A stretch of DNA of 64,000 nucleotides from Candidatus Poribacteria bacterium (lineage in GTDB: Bacteria > Poribacteria > WGA-4E > WGA-3G), in assembly GCA_026706025.1 (NCBI GenBank), contig JAPOZO010000089.1:62001-126000 (forward strand), in the 5' to 3' direction. The notes beneath the pieces are model-generated. The model did not search any database, was not told the DNA's origin, and was given only the letters and a program-made list of their open reading frames with translations. Of the stretch, positions 36,750 to 45,343 are shown one piece after another. Within the stretch, counting starts at the first letter, position 1. Every line of letters begins with the position of its first letter. Both the position numbers and the translations under genes were made by a program.

Positions 36750-37643
36750 TTAATCCGAAAACGGAATGTCTCTGGATTCCAACTTGATTTGCCCCCATGT
36801 CGTGGTTATAGAAGTGTTCGCAGGATTGACAGCAAGCACCCGACTGGTAGCAGCACCGTTCATGCCGATTAAGGTATACCCATTCCCTGATTCATCTTCA
36901 AACCGATCTGCACCCTCCTCCTCATTGAAATCCCAGAATGCCAACGTGTGCGCATCACTCTCGAAACGGTGCGGCGGATCAAACGGCGAGGTCCCCACCT
37001 CGACGGGTAAATCATACCGGGCGATGTTTGAAAACCTTATCGCATCAATTTCGCCATGAAAGTAAGGTATATGTTGGACTAATTCTTTTTTAGCAAAACC
37101 GCCCACACAGAAATGTTTAAACCATTCAGGGAAACCCAGATCCTCAACTATGACGTTCAGACGGTCATCTTTCTGTGTTTGAAAGATTTGATCGTTGTAT
37201 GCCACATACAACGTGCTGTCCTTGAAAATGACTGCCAGATAGTTCCATTGATCCTTTTTGATGGGAACACTCATGTGGCTGGGACCGTGCGCTCCTCCGC
37301 CTTCAAGATATGCTGTACCATAGGCACACACTTCACCCTTCTCACTGACCGGAAGTCTCCTACACTTATTATCTCTCTGCAATCCGAAGCGAACTTGCTG
37401 ACTTAGAATAATATTTGACTTTCCTAACTCTGGTTCAGATTTCGGATAGAACCATACCTCAACAGTAAATTCATCGGTCCCTCTTGGAAAAATATAACCG
37501 TGTTCAGCAAATGGTAGTATCGCATAGTCATCCTCGCCATCAAGCATCAAAACACCACCTGAAGGCTGAAAAGAAAATACAGGTATAACTAATAAACCGA
37601 GCAATAATACCACACTGGATAGCAATTTAAAGTTAATAAACAT
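36750..37643 (-). CDS. Secreted LamG-domain protein with WG tail, F
   Basis: The 297-aa protein starts at ATG 37643 with AAGGAAG upstream, aligned with the starts of its paralogues. The signal peptide ends near PVFSF. LamG strands FTVEVWFYPKSEPE, QWNYLAVIFKDSTLYVAYND, GEIDAIRFSNIARYD and LAFWDFNEEEGADRFED are clear. The tail is NTSITTTWGQIKLESRDIPFSD; here the signature is followed by ten extra residues, so the exact C-terminus is not critical. It is a close paralogue of D, G and H. A short segment at 36690-36715 nearby resembles part of the repeat at 56367. Confidence 0.87.
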   Translation of the reverse strand: MFINFKLLSSVVLLLGLLVIPVFSFQPSGGVLMLDGEDDYAILPFAEHGYIFPRGTDEFTVEVWFYPKSEPELGKSNIILSQQVRFGLQRDNKCRRLPVSEKGEVCAYGTAYLEGGGAHGPSHMSVPIKKDQWNYLAVIFKDSTLYVAYNDQIFQTQKDDRLNVIVEDLGFPEWFKHFCVGGFAKKELVQHIPYFHGEIDAIRFSNIARYDLPVEVGTSPFDPPHRFESDAHTLAFWDFNEEEGADRFEDESGNGYTLIGMNGAATSRVLAVNPANTSITTTWGQIKLESRDIPFSD

Positions 37644-37663
37644 CAAAAATCTTCCTTCCACGG

Positions 37664-37765
37664 TTACGTGTTTTTCGCACGTTCACAATCACGCTCACTA
37701 ATTGCTGCCAAAGTTTGTTTGACACGCTCTGAGTCTCGGCGGAAATACAGGAGTAATGTTGCCAT
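37664..37765 (-). CDS. Possible 33-aa peptide between LamG genes
   Basis: A small frame, MATLLLYFRRDSERVKQTLA then AISERDCERAKNT, starts at ATG 37765 with GAGG five bases upstream and fills the gap between two LamG genes on the same strand. Composition is protein-like and amphipathic, but the length makes chance likely. No family recognised. Confidence 0.22.
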   Translation of the reverse strand: MATLLLYFRRDSERVKQTLAAISERDCERAKNT

Positions 37766-37789
37766 AAGACCTCAAGTCCAAACTTAAAA

Positions 37790-38707
37790 CTATTTCGATT
37801 TGATTTGACCCCATATTGTTGTTAAAGAAGTGTCGGGACGAATTTCAAGTCCACCTTCAGGATCACGATCGAGATTGACACCCGTCCCGCCAATCGTAGT
37901 AGCACCATTCATACCGATTAGCGTTTTCCCATTCCCAGATGTATCCTCGAAGCGATCTGCCCCTTCCTTCTCATTAAAATCCCAGAGTGCCAACGTGTGT
38001 ACATCCGTGAAGAAACGATGCGGCGGATCAAACGGCGAGACCCCCTCCTCGCCGGGCAAATCATACCGGGCAATATTTGAAAACCTTATCGCATCAATCG
38101 CACCATGAAAGTAAGTCTTTCGCGATAACACTTGTTCATCTTTCGTTATCAACCAGTCTTCAATATATCCGCCTACAAAGAAATCTCTAACCGCTTCAGG
38201 GAGACGCAGCTCCGCAGCCACGACGTTCATAATGTCAAATTTTCCGCCGTTAATAATCTGATCGTTGTACGCCAAATAAAACGTGCTGTCCGTGAAAATG
38301 ACTGCCATGTAGTTCCATTGATCTCTTTTGATGACAGCATCAATGCCTGTAACACCTCTCGCTACACCTTCAAGATATGCTAAACCATAAGAACAAACTT
38401 GATCCTTCTTACCGAGCCTACCCCGACACCTATCCTCATTTCCGGTCAATCCGAAGACAATTTGCTGACTTAGAATGATATTTGACTCTAATGGCTTCGG
38501 TTCAGCTTTCGGATAGAACCACACCTCAGCCGTAAACGTATCGGTACTTTTTGGGAAAATATAGCCGTATTCTGCAAGGGGGAGGATCGCATAGTCATCC
38601 TCACCGTCAAGCACCAAAACACCACCCGAAGGCTCGAAAGAAAATACAGGCAGAACTAAACTAAACACTAACACCGCACTGAGTAGAAACTTACAACTAA
38701 TAAACAT
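37790..38707 (-). CDS. Secreted LamG-domain protein with WG tail, G
   Basis: The 305-aa product starts at ATG 38707, equivalent to its paralogues' starts; the open frame continues 33 bases further without a better site. The signal peptide ends near PVFSF. Strands FTAEVWFYPKAEPK, QWNYMAVIFTDSTFYLAYND, GAIDAIRFSNIARYD and LALWDFNEKEGADRFED mark the LamG fold. The protein ends DTSLTTIWGQIKSK. It begins 47 bases after the stop of the tethered ECF sigma gene, so the two are probably co-transcribed. Confidence 0.88.
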   Translation of the reverse strand: MFISCKFLLSAVLVFSLVLPVFSFEPSGGVLVLDGEDDYAILPLAEYGYIFPKSTDTFTAEVWFYPKAEPKPLESNIILSQQIVFGLTGNEDRCRGRLGKKDQVCSYGLAYLEGVARGVTGIDAVIKRDQWNYMAVIFTDSTFYLAYNDQIINGGKFDIMNVVAAELRLPEAVRDFFVGGYIEDWLITKDEQVLSRKTYFHGAIDAIRFSNIARYDLPGEEGVSPFDPPHRFFTDVHTLALWDFNEKEGADRFEDTSGNGKTLIGMNGATTIGGTGVNLDRDPEGGLEIRPDTSLTTIWGQIKSK

Positions 38708-38754
38708 CAAAAACCCCTTTTTTCCAAAAATTATTATCAAGAAGATGTCTGCAG

Positions 38755-41673
38755 CTATTTCTTTTTATTCTCTTCAAGCGAGATGTAAAACAGTCCCATC
38801 TTTTTAGCACTACTGATCAGAGCAGTAGCACTATAGAGTTTATCGTTAGCGATGACGAGCTCACTGATTGTATTTGGCACTTCCGAAGAAATCTGTTCCC
38901 ACTGTGCCCGCGTATTCAAACGATAACTGCCAGCATTGCCTGCACCATAAACTGTTGTGCCATCCACGGCAAATTTGTCTATGACGACGCGTGTACCCAT
39001 TCCATCAGTAAGCACGCGCCAGTTTTCCCCAGTTCGCGAAGTCACGACACCATTATCTGTTGCGACATAAACCGATGATCCTGCAAAGATTACATCTTCA
39101 AAGTGAGTGAAACGGAGCGGCAAGGTTGGTGTGACATCTCTCCAACTCTCCCCTTCATCAAGCGATTGAAATAGCTGACCATCCCATTTGCCAGCGTAGA
39201 CGGTCTCTCCTGAAACCGCTAATTTGAATACCTGGATGGATGTCTCAGAATGATTATCCTCTATTAATCCAGTGCTTGTCCACTCTGGATCACCGAGTTT
39301 CCATTTGAAAAGTTCTCCTATGTATTCTATATAAAACACATTACGACTCGCCGCAGCAGTCTCAGTTCTCAGACGAGATACGTGACGATAGTCTCGCTCT
39401 TTTGACTCATATTTTTCATCAGCAAGTTTATAACGATCGAAAATGGGGACACCTTGAACGGAAATGAAACTATCGCCATCGGTAGATAAACGGAAAATTC
39501 CGACATTGGCTCCTGTAGGGCCTCCAGTTAAAAGAGAATAAAGAATGTTGCCAACAACTATCAGTTTTAAATCAACGGTCACACTGGTAGTGAAGGGACT
39601 GAATCCAGCTTTTTGTCTATCAGTCGGAACTATTTTCCAGGACACGCCCGCATCCGTTGATTGATAAACTTCATAGCCATTATGGGCGTATAATCTATTG
39701 TTAAAGGCGACGATATCAACTATAACAGTTCCCATCATCCCGTTCATAAATAGATGCCATGACGCACCACCGTCAGTCGTGCGATGAATGCCGAACATGT
39801 TGGCTTTGTAACACGTTTTCTCGTTTACTATCACAGCTGGAAGGCGGCTTCTCCGCCGAAAATTTAGGTCGCTTCCAAGTTCGGTCCAAGTTTGTCCACC
39901 ATCTATTGAACGAGATTGCACGAGACCCAATGCCAAGAGTGTCTTACCAGTCGCTAAAACCGTTATACCCGCCGGTGGACCTGTAGGAAGATATTGATTT
40001 TCATGCCATATTTCAGTCCACGACGCGCCCAAGTCAGTTGAATGGAAAATTTTGGCAAAATGCCACCTATTATCCCGCATGACTTCGTCCATTTCACTTG
40101 GCGTTAATCTCACCAAAAACTCGTGCCCTACTCCAGCATAAACATTATTCCCTGAGACTGCCAAGGAACAGATGGCTCCGGATGTATCCAACGGCAGTTT
40201 TTTCCAGATGTCTGAATCGAGACGGTAGAGACCGTTCTCTGTAGCAGCAAACACTGTTTTTCCAACAGCAGCCACTGCGGAAATTTTTTCGCCTGTCAAC
40301 CCGTCGTTAAGAGAGGTCCATTGCGCACCACCATCTGTGGATCGGAAAATCCCACTATCTCTAAGGGCGAGATACATCGCAATAGACACCTGTGAACTGG
40401 ACGCTTCTTCAGCACCTGTAATGACAAGTTCAACAGCATCTCCCTTGGGTCGGGGCCCCAGTGTTATCCACGTCTCTCCCCTGTTGTCCGAAGTAAATAT
40501 CTCGTCAGTAGCAACAATATAAAGCCCACCACTATGCGCTGCCATCGGCATCAAAGATTCGCCAATCGGGAGACTCGCGTCAACGCGTGTCCATGCAGTC
40601 GCATCTGCCGTTAATCTGTATATCCCTGTTTGTAGAATAGCATAGACGGTCCCATCAGACGCAGCGAAGATATTGCGGACAGGTCCCGCTGGTGGTCCGT
40701 TTCCCTGCATCCACTGTGCTGTAGAAAACTGGGTGGCATTCTCCGATGGAACAGATGCTGAAGTTACATTAGAAACTTGGGTGCCAGCACGGCTGGTTTC
40801 ATTCGGACCCGTATCCCGTCCAACCTGATTTCGCACAGCGGGTTTCGTTGCTATATCAAGAATGATAGGGACATCAACGATTTCAATCGTCGGTTCAGAT
40901 TGTGCTTCAAAACTGTACGGCTTCTGGAAACGGGTAAGGTACCGGTTGCTCGCACCGAGGAGTAAGACAACCAAAACCGCAGCCGCTCCTAAAGCCATCC
41001 ATGGAAGGAACGGTTTAGCAGCCGGAGGCGGAGTAGGTTTCATGTCAGCGACCTGTCGCATAACGTTCTCGCCCAAACTTGTCGGTATTCGCACGCCACC
41101 GAAAACTTCTTGGATCATCAGTTCCTCGTCCTCTTGCAAACGCTTTCGACCCCGACGAAGCCTACTTTTAATTGTGCCCACGGACACCCCTAAAAATTTA
41201 CCAATCTCTTTAGCAGTCATCTCCCCGAGATAATAGAGTGTCACCACTGTGCGTTCGCTCTCTGGAAGCTTTGCGAGCAGCTGTTTGACGAGTTCACGGC
41301 GACGCTCGGCGCGTTCCGTCTCTCGCGCTTCTGATACGTGATGTATATAAGAGGATCTTTCAACTTCTTCCACAGGTGTGCCCTCCAGCGATTCCGTTAT
41401 GAGCCTTCTCTTCCGACTCCAATCAATACAAAGTCGATCCGCGATGACATACAGCCATCCAGCAAACTGATTATGATTCTTGAGTGTTGAGAGTTTTTTA
41501 TATGCTTGAAGGAAGGTGTCTTGCGTAATATCTTCAGCAATGTGAAAATCCCCGAGCTTCCGCCATACGAGCGCGTGCACGCTTTTCTGGTATCTTTGGA
41601 GCAAGATACCAAATGCTGCATCGTCTCCCGATAAGGTTCTCTGAATCAGTTGAACATCGTCTTCTCTTTCCAC
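38755..41673 (-). CDS. Membrane-tethered ECF sigma factor with BNR-type beta-propeller
   Basis: A GTG start at 41673 is chosen because it aligns with the start of the 10873 paralogue (EREDDVQLI against EKDDVQLI) and has GGGGGGA just upstream; a longer frame to 41715 exists. The 972-aa protein has ECF region 2 (EDITQDTFLQAYKKL, AGWLYVIADRLC), region 4 (LPESERTVVTLYYLGEM, VSVGTIKSRLRRGRKRL), a membrane helix near 220-245 and a linker with PTIEIVDVPIILDI almost identical to the paralogue. The extracytoplasmic 650 residues form a propeller with at least seven Asp boxes such as STDGGAQW, STDLGASW, SIDGGQTW, TTDGGASW and SLDEGESW. Such propellers bind glycans or proteins, so it may sense an external ligand. 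It sits inside the LamG/WG-tail block. Confidence 0.9.
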   Translation of the reverse strand: MEREDDVQLIQRTLSGDDAAFGILLQRYQKSVHALVWRKLGDFHIAEDITQDTFLQAYKKLSTLKNHNQFAGWLYVIADRLCIDWSRKRRLITESLEGTPVEEVERSSYIHHVSEARETERAERRRELVKQLLAKLPESERTVVTLYYLGEMTAKEIGKFLGVSVGTIKSRLRRGRKRLQEDEELMIQEVFGGVRIPTSLGENVMRQVADMKPTPPPAAKPFLPWMALGAAAVLVVLLLGASNRYLTRFQKPYSFEAQSEPTIEIVDVPIILDIATKPAVRNQVGRDTGPNETSRAGTQVSNVTSASVPSENATQFSTAQWMQGNGPPAGPVRNIFAASDGTVYAILQTGIYRLTADATAWTRVDASLPIGESLMPMAAHSGGLYIVATDEIFTSDNRGETWITLGPRPKGDAVELVITGAEEASSSQVSIAMYLALRDSGIFRSTDGGAQWTSLNDGLTGEKISAVAAVGKTVFAATENGLYRLDSDIWKKLPLDTSGAICSLAVSGNNVYAGVGHEFLVRLTPSEMDEVMRDNRWHFAKIFHSTDLGASWTEIWHENQYLPTGPPAGITVLATGKTLLALGLVQSRSIDGGQTWTELGSDLNFRRRSRLPAVIVNEKTCYKANMFGIHRTTDGGASWHLFMNGMMGTVIVDIVAFNNRLYAHNGYEVYQSTDAGVSWKIVPTDRQKAGFSPFTTSVTVDLKLIVVGNILYSLLTGGPTGANVGIFRLSTDGDSFISVQGVPIFDRYKLADEKYESKERDYRHVSRLRTETAAASRNVFYIEYIGELFKWKLGDPEWTSTGLIEDNHSETSIQVFKLAVSGETVYAGKWDGQLFQSLDEGESWRDVTPTLPLRFTHFEDVIFAGSSVYVATDNGVVTSRTGENWRVLTDGMGTRVVIDKFAVDGTTVYGAGNAGSYRLNTRAQWEQISSEVPNTISELVIANDKLYSATALISSAKKMGLFYISLEENKKK

Positions 41674-41822
41674 GAGATCCCCCCTGATGAAAGGATGGCA
41701 TCGCGTCCTATGCACTCAAAGACTGAACCTGATGTAGAGTCTTGTAATACCATCTCTAAAATTTTATATTCCATCAGCACCGTTTATGAAGTATGAAAAT
41801 CCAGTTCGCCCCAGGCCCGGTA

Positions 41823-41844
41823 GGTGCGGTTTCCTAACCGCACC
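41823..41844. repeat. GTAGG-type palindrome with perfect 9-bp stem
   Basis: GGTGCGGTT (41823-41831), loop TCCT and AACCGCACC (41836-41844), preceded by CGGTA, form a perfect hairpin between the tethered sigma gene and the LamG gene upstream. It belongs to the dispersed GTAGG palindrome family; without a T tract on either side it is not an obvious terminator. Confidence 0.55.
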
Positions 41845-41946
41845 GGACTTTCACAAAAAATTACCGAATTAATCCTTTTTTAATTCTCCATCTAACCACA
41901 CCGAGCCTGTTATGTCAAGTGTTTGCAGCCCATGAGAGTTTCAAGT

Positions 41947-42870
41947 TCAAAACGATTCTGACTTGACTTGGCCCCAGGTCGTCGCTAAAGAGGTGTCTGG
42001 TCGAATCTCAAGCCCATCTTCAGGAGCACGCTCAAGATTAACACCCGTTCCACCAAGCGTAATGGCACCATTCATACCGATTAACGTTTTTCCATTCCCC
42101 GATTCATCTTGAAAGTGATCTGCCCCTTCCTCGTCATTAAAATCCCAGAATGCCAACGTGTGCGCATCAATAAAAAAATGAGGCGGCGGTTCAAATGGCG
42201 AGGGACCCCGCTCGGCAGGTAAATCATATCGAGCGATATTTGAAAACCTTATCGCATCAATCGCACCATGAAAGTACGTCTCTCGGGCTAACACTCGCCC
42301 ATCCCTATTGACTATTAACTTATCTTCAGCATAGCCACCGATAAAGAAATCTTTAAACCCCTCAAGGAAAAATATCTCCGCAGCCACGACGTTCATAAAG
42401 TCACGTTTCGCACCCCGAAGAATTTGATTGTTGTACGCCAAATAAATCGTGCTGTCCTTGAAAATGACTGCCAGATAGTTCCATTGATCCGTCTTGATGA
42501 CAGCATCAATACCTCTGACACCGTTCGCCGCTGCGCCTTCAAGGTATGCTAAACCGTAAGAACAGACTTGATCCTTCTTACCGACCCTACCTCTACAATC
42601 ATCTGCCGTCAATCCGAAAGCAACTTGCTGACTCAGAATGACACCTTTCTCTCCTTGCTCGGGTCGAGATTTCGGATAGAACCACACCTCAGCCGTAAAC
42701 GCATCGGTATCTCTCGGAAAAATATAGCCATGTTCGGCAAGTGGAAGGATCGCATAATCATCTTCACCATCCAGCATCAAAACACCACCCGAAGGTTCAA
42801 AAGAAAATACAGGAAAAACTAAACTCAGCAAGAACACCACACTGAGTAGCAATTTACAGCTCATATACAT
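41947..42870 (-). CDS. Secreted LamG-domain protein with WG tail, H
   Basis: The 307-aa protein has a signal peptide ending PVFSF near residue 25, LamG strands FTAEVWFYPKSRPE, QWNYLAVIFKDSTIYLAYN, GAIDAIRFSNIARYD and LAFWDFNDEEGADHFQD, and the tail DTSLATTWGQVKSESF. It is the most upstream gene of the minus-strand block and is closest in sequence to G. The last nine residues are identical to those of D, pointing to recent duplication or gene conversion. A repeat element starts 31 bases upstream of its start codon. Confidence 0.88.
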   Translation of the reverse strand: MYMSCKLLLSVVFLLSLVFPVFSFEPSGGVLMLDGEDDYAILPLAEHGYIFPRDTDAFTAEVWFYPKSRPEQGEKGVILSQQVAFGLTADDCRGRVGKKDQVCSYGLAYLEGAAANGVRGIDAVIKTDQWNYLAVIFKDSTIYLAYNNQILRGAKRDFMNVVAAEIFFLEGFKDFFIGGYAEDKLIVNRDGRVLARETYFHGAIDAIRFSNIARYDLPAERGPSPFEPPPHFFIDAHTLAFWDFNDEEGADHFQDESGNGKTLIGMNGAITLGGTGVNLERAPEDGLEIRPDTSLATTWGQVKSESF

Positions 42871-42901
42871 CAGAAATCCTCAAAGTACATTGGTTCATCG
42901 T

Positions 42902-42968
42902 TGCGCAATTCTGCGGCGTACCCGCCTACCTCCTTGATAAGGGGGGTTGCAACGTGCATTATTGCGCA
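42902..42968. repeat. TCTGCGGCGTAC-type inverted-repeat element, copy 2
   Basis: The ends TGCGCAAT and ATTGCGCA are complementary, and the inner blocks TCTGCGGCGTAC and GTGCATT match the copies at 19922 and 56367. Its outer bases differ from both but still pair, which is the covariation discussed in the findings. Confidence 0.65.
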
Positions 42969-43154
42969 TTACGTAAGTTCCAATAAAGTAACGCGATACG
43001 CTTTACACCCTCTATTATTAAAGACGAATTTTGAGTCAGAAAAGATGCATTATACAAAAAAATCGAATGCCAACGCCACAAACCCATATAATCAATAGAG
43101 TAGGAGCCTCTCAAACTCGTAAAAAAAATCGCCCTGCCTGCATTTCAAATCCGC

Positions 43155-43184
43155 TCGACATTTTCCACCGCTTTACGATATAAT
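43155..43184 (+). promoter_or_regulatory. Sigma-70-like promoter
   Basis: TCGACA (43155-43160), an 18-base spacer and TATAAT (43179-43184) lie 32 bases before the GTG of the small gene at 43217, giving a short leader. Confidence 0.5.
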
Positions 43185-43216
43185 ATAAATCTTGGCACAA
43201 GACTACGACAATAGAA

Positions 43217-43390
43217 GTGACTATCGAACACATCTCGGTGGTTCTTAAAACGAAGTTCTCAACAGAACTTGTCAATGCCTTAAAACCTGCACTTCAAGAT
43301 ATAGACGATTTGGAACGACTCGAGGATCTTTACCTCCAAGCAATTCACGCGCGCAGCATCCAAGCCTTCGCACAAAAACTGATTCAATAG
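43217..43390 (+). CDS. Small uncharacterised protein (57 aa)
   Basis: A GTG-started frame encodes a 57-residue, acidic, helical peptide containing STELVNALKPALQDIDDLER then LEDLYLQAIHARSIQAF. The pattern of a helical hairpin with a final AxSxxxF is reminiscent of the C-terminal piece found on Rpn/DUF4351-type proteins, but that likeness is loose. A reasonable promoter lies just upstream, while a clear ribosome site is missing. It could be a genuine small gene or the surviving end of a larger one. Confidence 0.45.
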   Translation: MTIEHISVVLKTKFSTELVNALKPALQDIDDLERLEDLYLQAIHARSIQAFAQKLIQ

Positions 43391-43563
43391 ACGTATGCCA
43401 CTTACCGCAAAAAACGCATTGAGGTAAATATACCGCTCCCAACCATTAATGCTTGCCAATCACACACTTCATCAATTACACTTGGGACAAAACCCTGAAA
43501 AAATCCTTTAATCCTGTGAATCCTGAACCTGACAATAACATTCTTCACCCTTTATTTTTTTAC

Positions 43564-43592
43564 TTGACATTTGTTAATAAAAATAATATAAT
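43564..43592 (+). promoter_or_regulatory. Full-consensus sigma-70 promoter
   Basis: TTGACA (43564-43569), exactly 17 bases, and TATAAT (43587-43592) match the housekeeping consensus perfectly. It drives rightward transcription into the operator-like region ahead of the dehydrogenase at 44022. Confidence 0.7.
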
Positions 43593-43620
43593 ATCTTATC
43601 ACATCTTTGAAAAAAGGAGA

Positions 43621-43749
43621 ATGCCACGCCAATCTACGAAAAACGCAATACGCCATCAAAATAATTTGTTGCCCATCCGCAGAATGTTACACTTTTCATC
43701 AAATTATTTTTTTTATCGCGGAAAACCAGATGCAAAAATACACCCCTAA
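43621..43749 (+). CDS. Possible 42-aa leader peptide
   Basis: ATG 43621 follows AAAAAGGAGA and a full-consensus promoter, and opens a 42-codon frame starting MPRQSTKNAIRHQNN and ending at TAA. The peptide is basic and not protein-family-like. Its placement between a strong promoter and an operator-like palindrome would suit a leader peptide, but it may be a chance frame. Confidence 0.25.
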   Translation: MPRQSTKNAIRHQNNLLPIRRMLHFSSNYFFYRGKPDAKIHP

Positions 43750-43792
43750 ACCCTTACAACCATTGAGTTCCTTTCCAATAACCTCTATGCCG

Positions 43793-43816
43793 AAATGTTA
43801 CACTGGTGTAACATTT
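43793..43816. promoter_or_regulatory. Operator-like perfect palindrome AAATGTTACAC
   Basis: AAATGTTACAC (43793-43803), a two-base TG spacer and GTGTAACATTT (43806-43816) form a perfect 11-bp inverted repeat. A further AATGTTACAC half-site lies at 43683-43692. The palindrome ends 24 bases before the -35 box of the promoter at 43841, a position suited to a dimeric regulator. The regulator is unknown. Confidence 0.6.
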
Positions 43817-43840
43817 TAAAGGGGTAAACCGACAAAAAAC

Positions 43841-43869
43841 TTGACAGCAAAACCCAAACAAGTTAATAT
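43841..43869 (+). promoter_or_regulatory. Sigma-70-like promoter for the 44022 operon
   Basis: TTGACA (43841-43846), 17 bases and TAATAT (43864-43869) lie about 150 bases before the Gfo/Idh/MocA gene at 44022. This makes it the nearest good promoter, and it lies just downstream of the AAATGTTACAC palindrome. Confidence 0.6.
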
Positions 43870-44021
43870 TGTCACATCATCAGAACCAGTCCGAGATTTT
43901 AAACAAACTTAATCGTTACAAGGACGGTTGAGGCGCATCGCAAACCGGCTTTTGACAGGGACCCCACCTGTTACTAAGAAGGGGCGGAAAAAGCCGAGCG
44001 GGAATCCAATCGTTAAAAATT

Positions 44022-45179
44022 ATGAAAACTTATCGCGTTGCCATACTGGGGTGTCGGAGCCGCGGCACCTCCGCAGCAAAGGCATACCACGCACATCCGC
44101 GCACCGAAATCGTGGCACTCTGTGACCTCGTCGAAGAACGGTTAGAGGCACTCGGTAACATCGTGAACGTCTCAGCACACTTCACCGATTTAGACGAGAT
44201 GATCCAACAGACAGCACCCGACATTGTCGCTATCCCGACAGCAACAGAGGCCCACTATCCGCTCTGTATGCGTGTCCTTGAACACGGCGTGAATATTGAG
44301 GTAGAGAAACCCCTCTGCATTGACCTCGTTCAAGCCGATGAAGTGCTGGCGAAGGCGAAAGCGAAAAACGCTCGCGTCGCCGTGCATCATCAACGCCGCA
44401 CGAGTCCATCAATGCATGCGGTCGCGAAAGCCTTAGACGAAGGAAAAATTGGCGACCTCCGCTACATCTACGCCAGCGGGAAAGGCTACTACGCCGGTTA
44501 CGGGTTAATGAACATCGGAACGCACGTCGTCAACAACATGCTCCGTTTCGGTGGACACTGCCGAAGCGTCGTAGCACAGGCGACAACGGGTGGTCGCGCC
44601 ATCGTCCATGATGATGTCCTACCCTCACCGGCTGGCATGGGCACAGTCACAGGCGAATATGTTACCGCAACGTTCCAATTCGACGGAAATGTCACCGGCA
44701 CGCTCATTCAGCACCGATTTCCAAAGGTTGATACCGATGCCTACGTCATGGAACTCTACGGCACTGAAGGCAGACTCTTCTGGTCGGAATTGAAAGGCTC
44801 GTGGTGGCTACCCACACCGCATTTCGTCCCCGATGGCACACACGACCAGTGGGAAGCACTCCCTTCTATCTATCCAGAGCATTTTGATCCAAATAAAGGG
44901 GCAGATGCCGACGATTACTGCTTCGTTGAAGAGTATGTAAACGCATTAGACGAGGACCGAGAACACGAGTCTAACGGCGAAGAGGGTCGCCACGTCATTG
45001 AGATTTTGATGGCGATTTTTGAATCTGCTGTTTACGGCACACGTGTTGAATTACCCCAGAAAAACCGCGAGCATCCGCTATTACAGTGGCGTACCGAAGC
45101 CGGTTTAGGCGACATAAAAGAGATGCCGCGCGACTACGGTACCTGGCTATCACTGGAAGACGAACGTTTGTATCAATAG
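44022..45179 (+). CDS. Gfo/Idh/MocA-family oxidoreductase
   Basis: The 385-aa dehydrogenase opens with YRVAILGCRSRGTSAAKAY, where the usual GxGxxG cofactor loop reads GCRSRG. The EKPLCIDLVQADEVL segment near 105 carries the conserved Glu-Lys-Pro, and GTHVVNNMLRFGG near 167 lies in the substrate region. Such enzymes oxidise sugars or related cyclic compounds. It is preceded by a promoter, a palindromic operator and a TTAAAAATTATG leader. Downstream follow a PhyH-type oxygenase and an enolase-superfamily dehydratase, suggesting a sugar-acid or compatible-solute catabolic group. Confidence 0.9.
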   Translation: MKTYRVAILGCRSRGTSAAKAYHAHPRTEIVALCDLVEERLEALGNIVNVSAHFTDLDEMIQQTAPDIVAIPTATEAHYPLCMRVLEHGVNIEVEKPLCIDLVQADEVLAKAKAKNARVAVHHQRRTSPSMHAVAKALDEGKIGDLRYIYASGKGYYAGYGLMNIGTHVVNNMLRFGGHCRSVVAQATTGGRAIVHDDVLPSPAGMGTVTGEYVTATFQFDGNVTGTLIQHRFPKVDTDAYVMELYGTEGRLFWSELKGSWWLPTPHFVPDGTHDQWEALPSIYPEHFDPNKGADADDYCFVEEYVNALDEDREHESNGEEGRHVIEILMAIFESAVYGTRVELPQKNREHPLLQWRTEAGLGDIKEMPRDYGTWLSLEDERLYQ

Positions 45180-45324
45180 TTATCAGTTATCGGTTATCAG
45201 TTATCAGTTAAAAGAGATAGCTGATAATCCCAAAGTCTCTTTCTGAAAACTGAAAGGTTTTTCATGCCTCGCAGTGAGAGAAAACCGTACTGACAACTGA
45301 CAACTACTAAAAACTGACAACTAT
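45180..45324. repeat. Dispersed AACTGATAACTGA repeat, copy 2 (full)
   Basis: The element begins with iterated AGTTATCAGTTATCGG units right after the stop codon of the dehydrogenase. It contains GAGATAGCTGATAATCC and the conserved core TTTTTCATGCCTCGCAGTGA, and ends in ACTGACAACTGACAACTACT units that are inverse relatives of the beginning. It fills nearly the whole intergenic space. Confidence 0.7.
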
Positions 45325-45343
45325 TCCTCTAAGGAAGAAACCC

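Noticed and set aside
43453-43749. Open frame of 98 codons in the 43-kb gap
   Set aside because: It spans the consensus promoter at 43564 and reads as AT-rich chance sequence without domain character.
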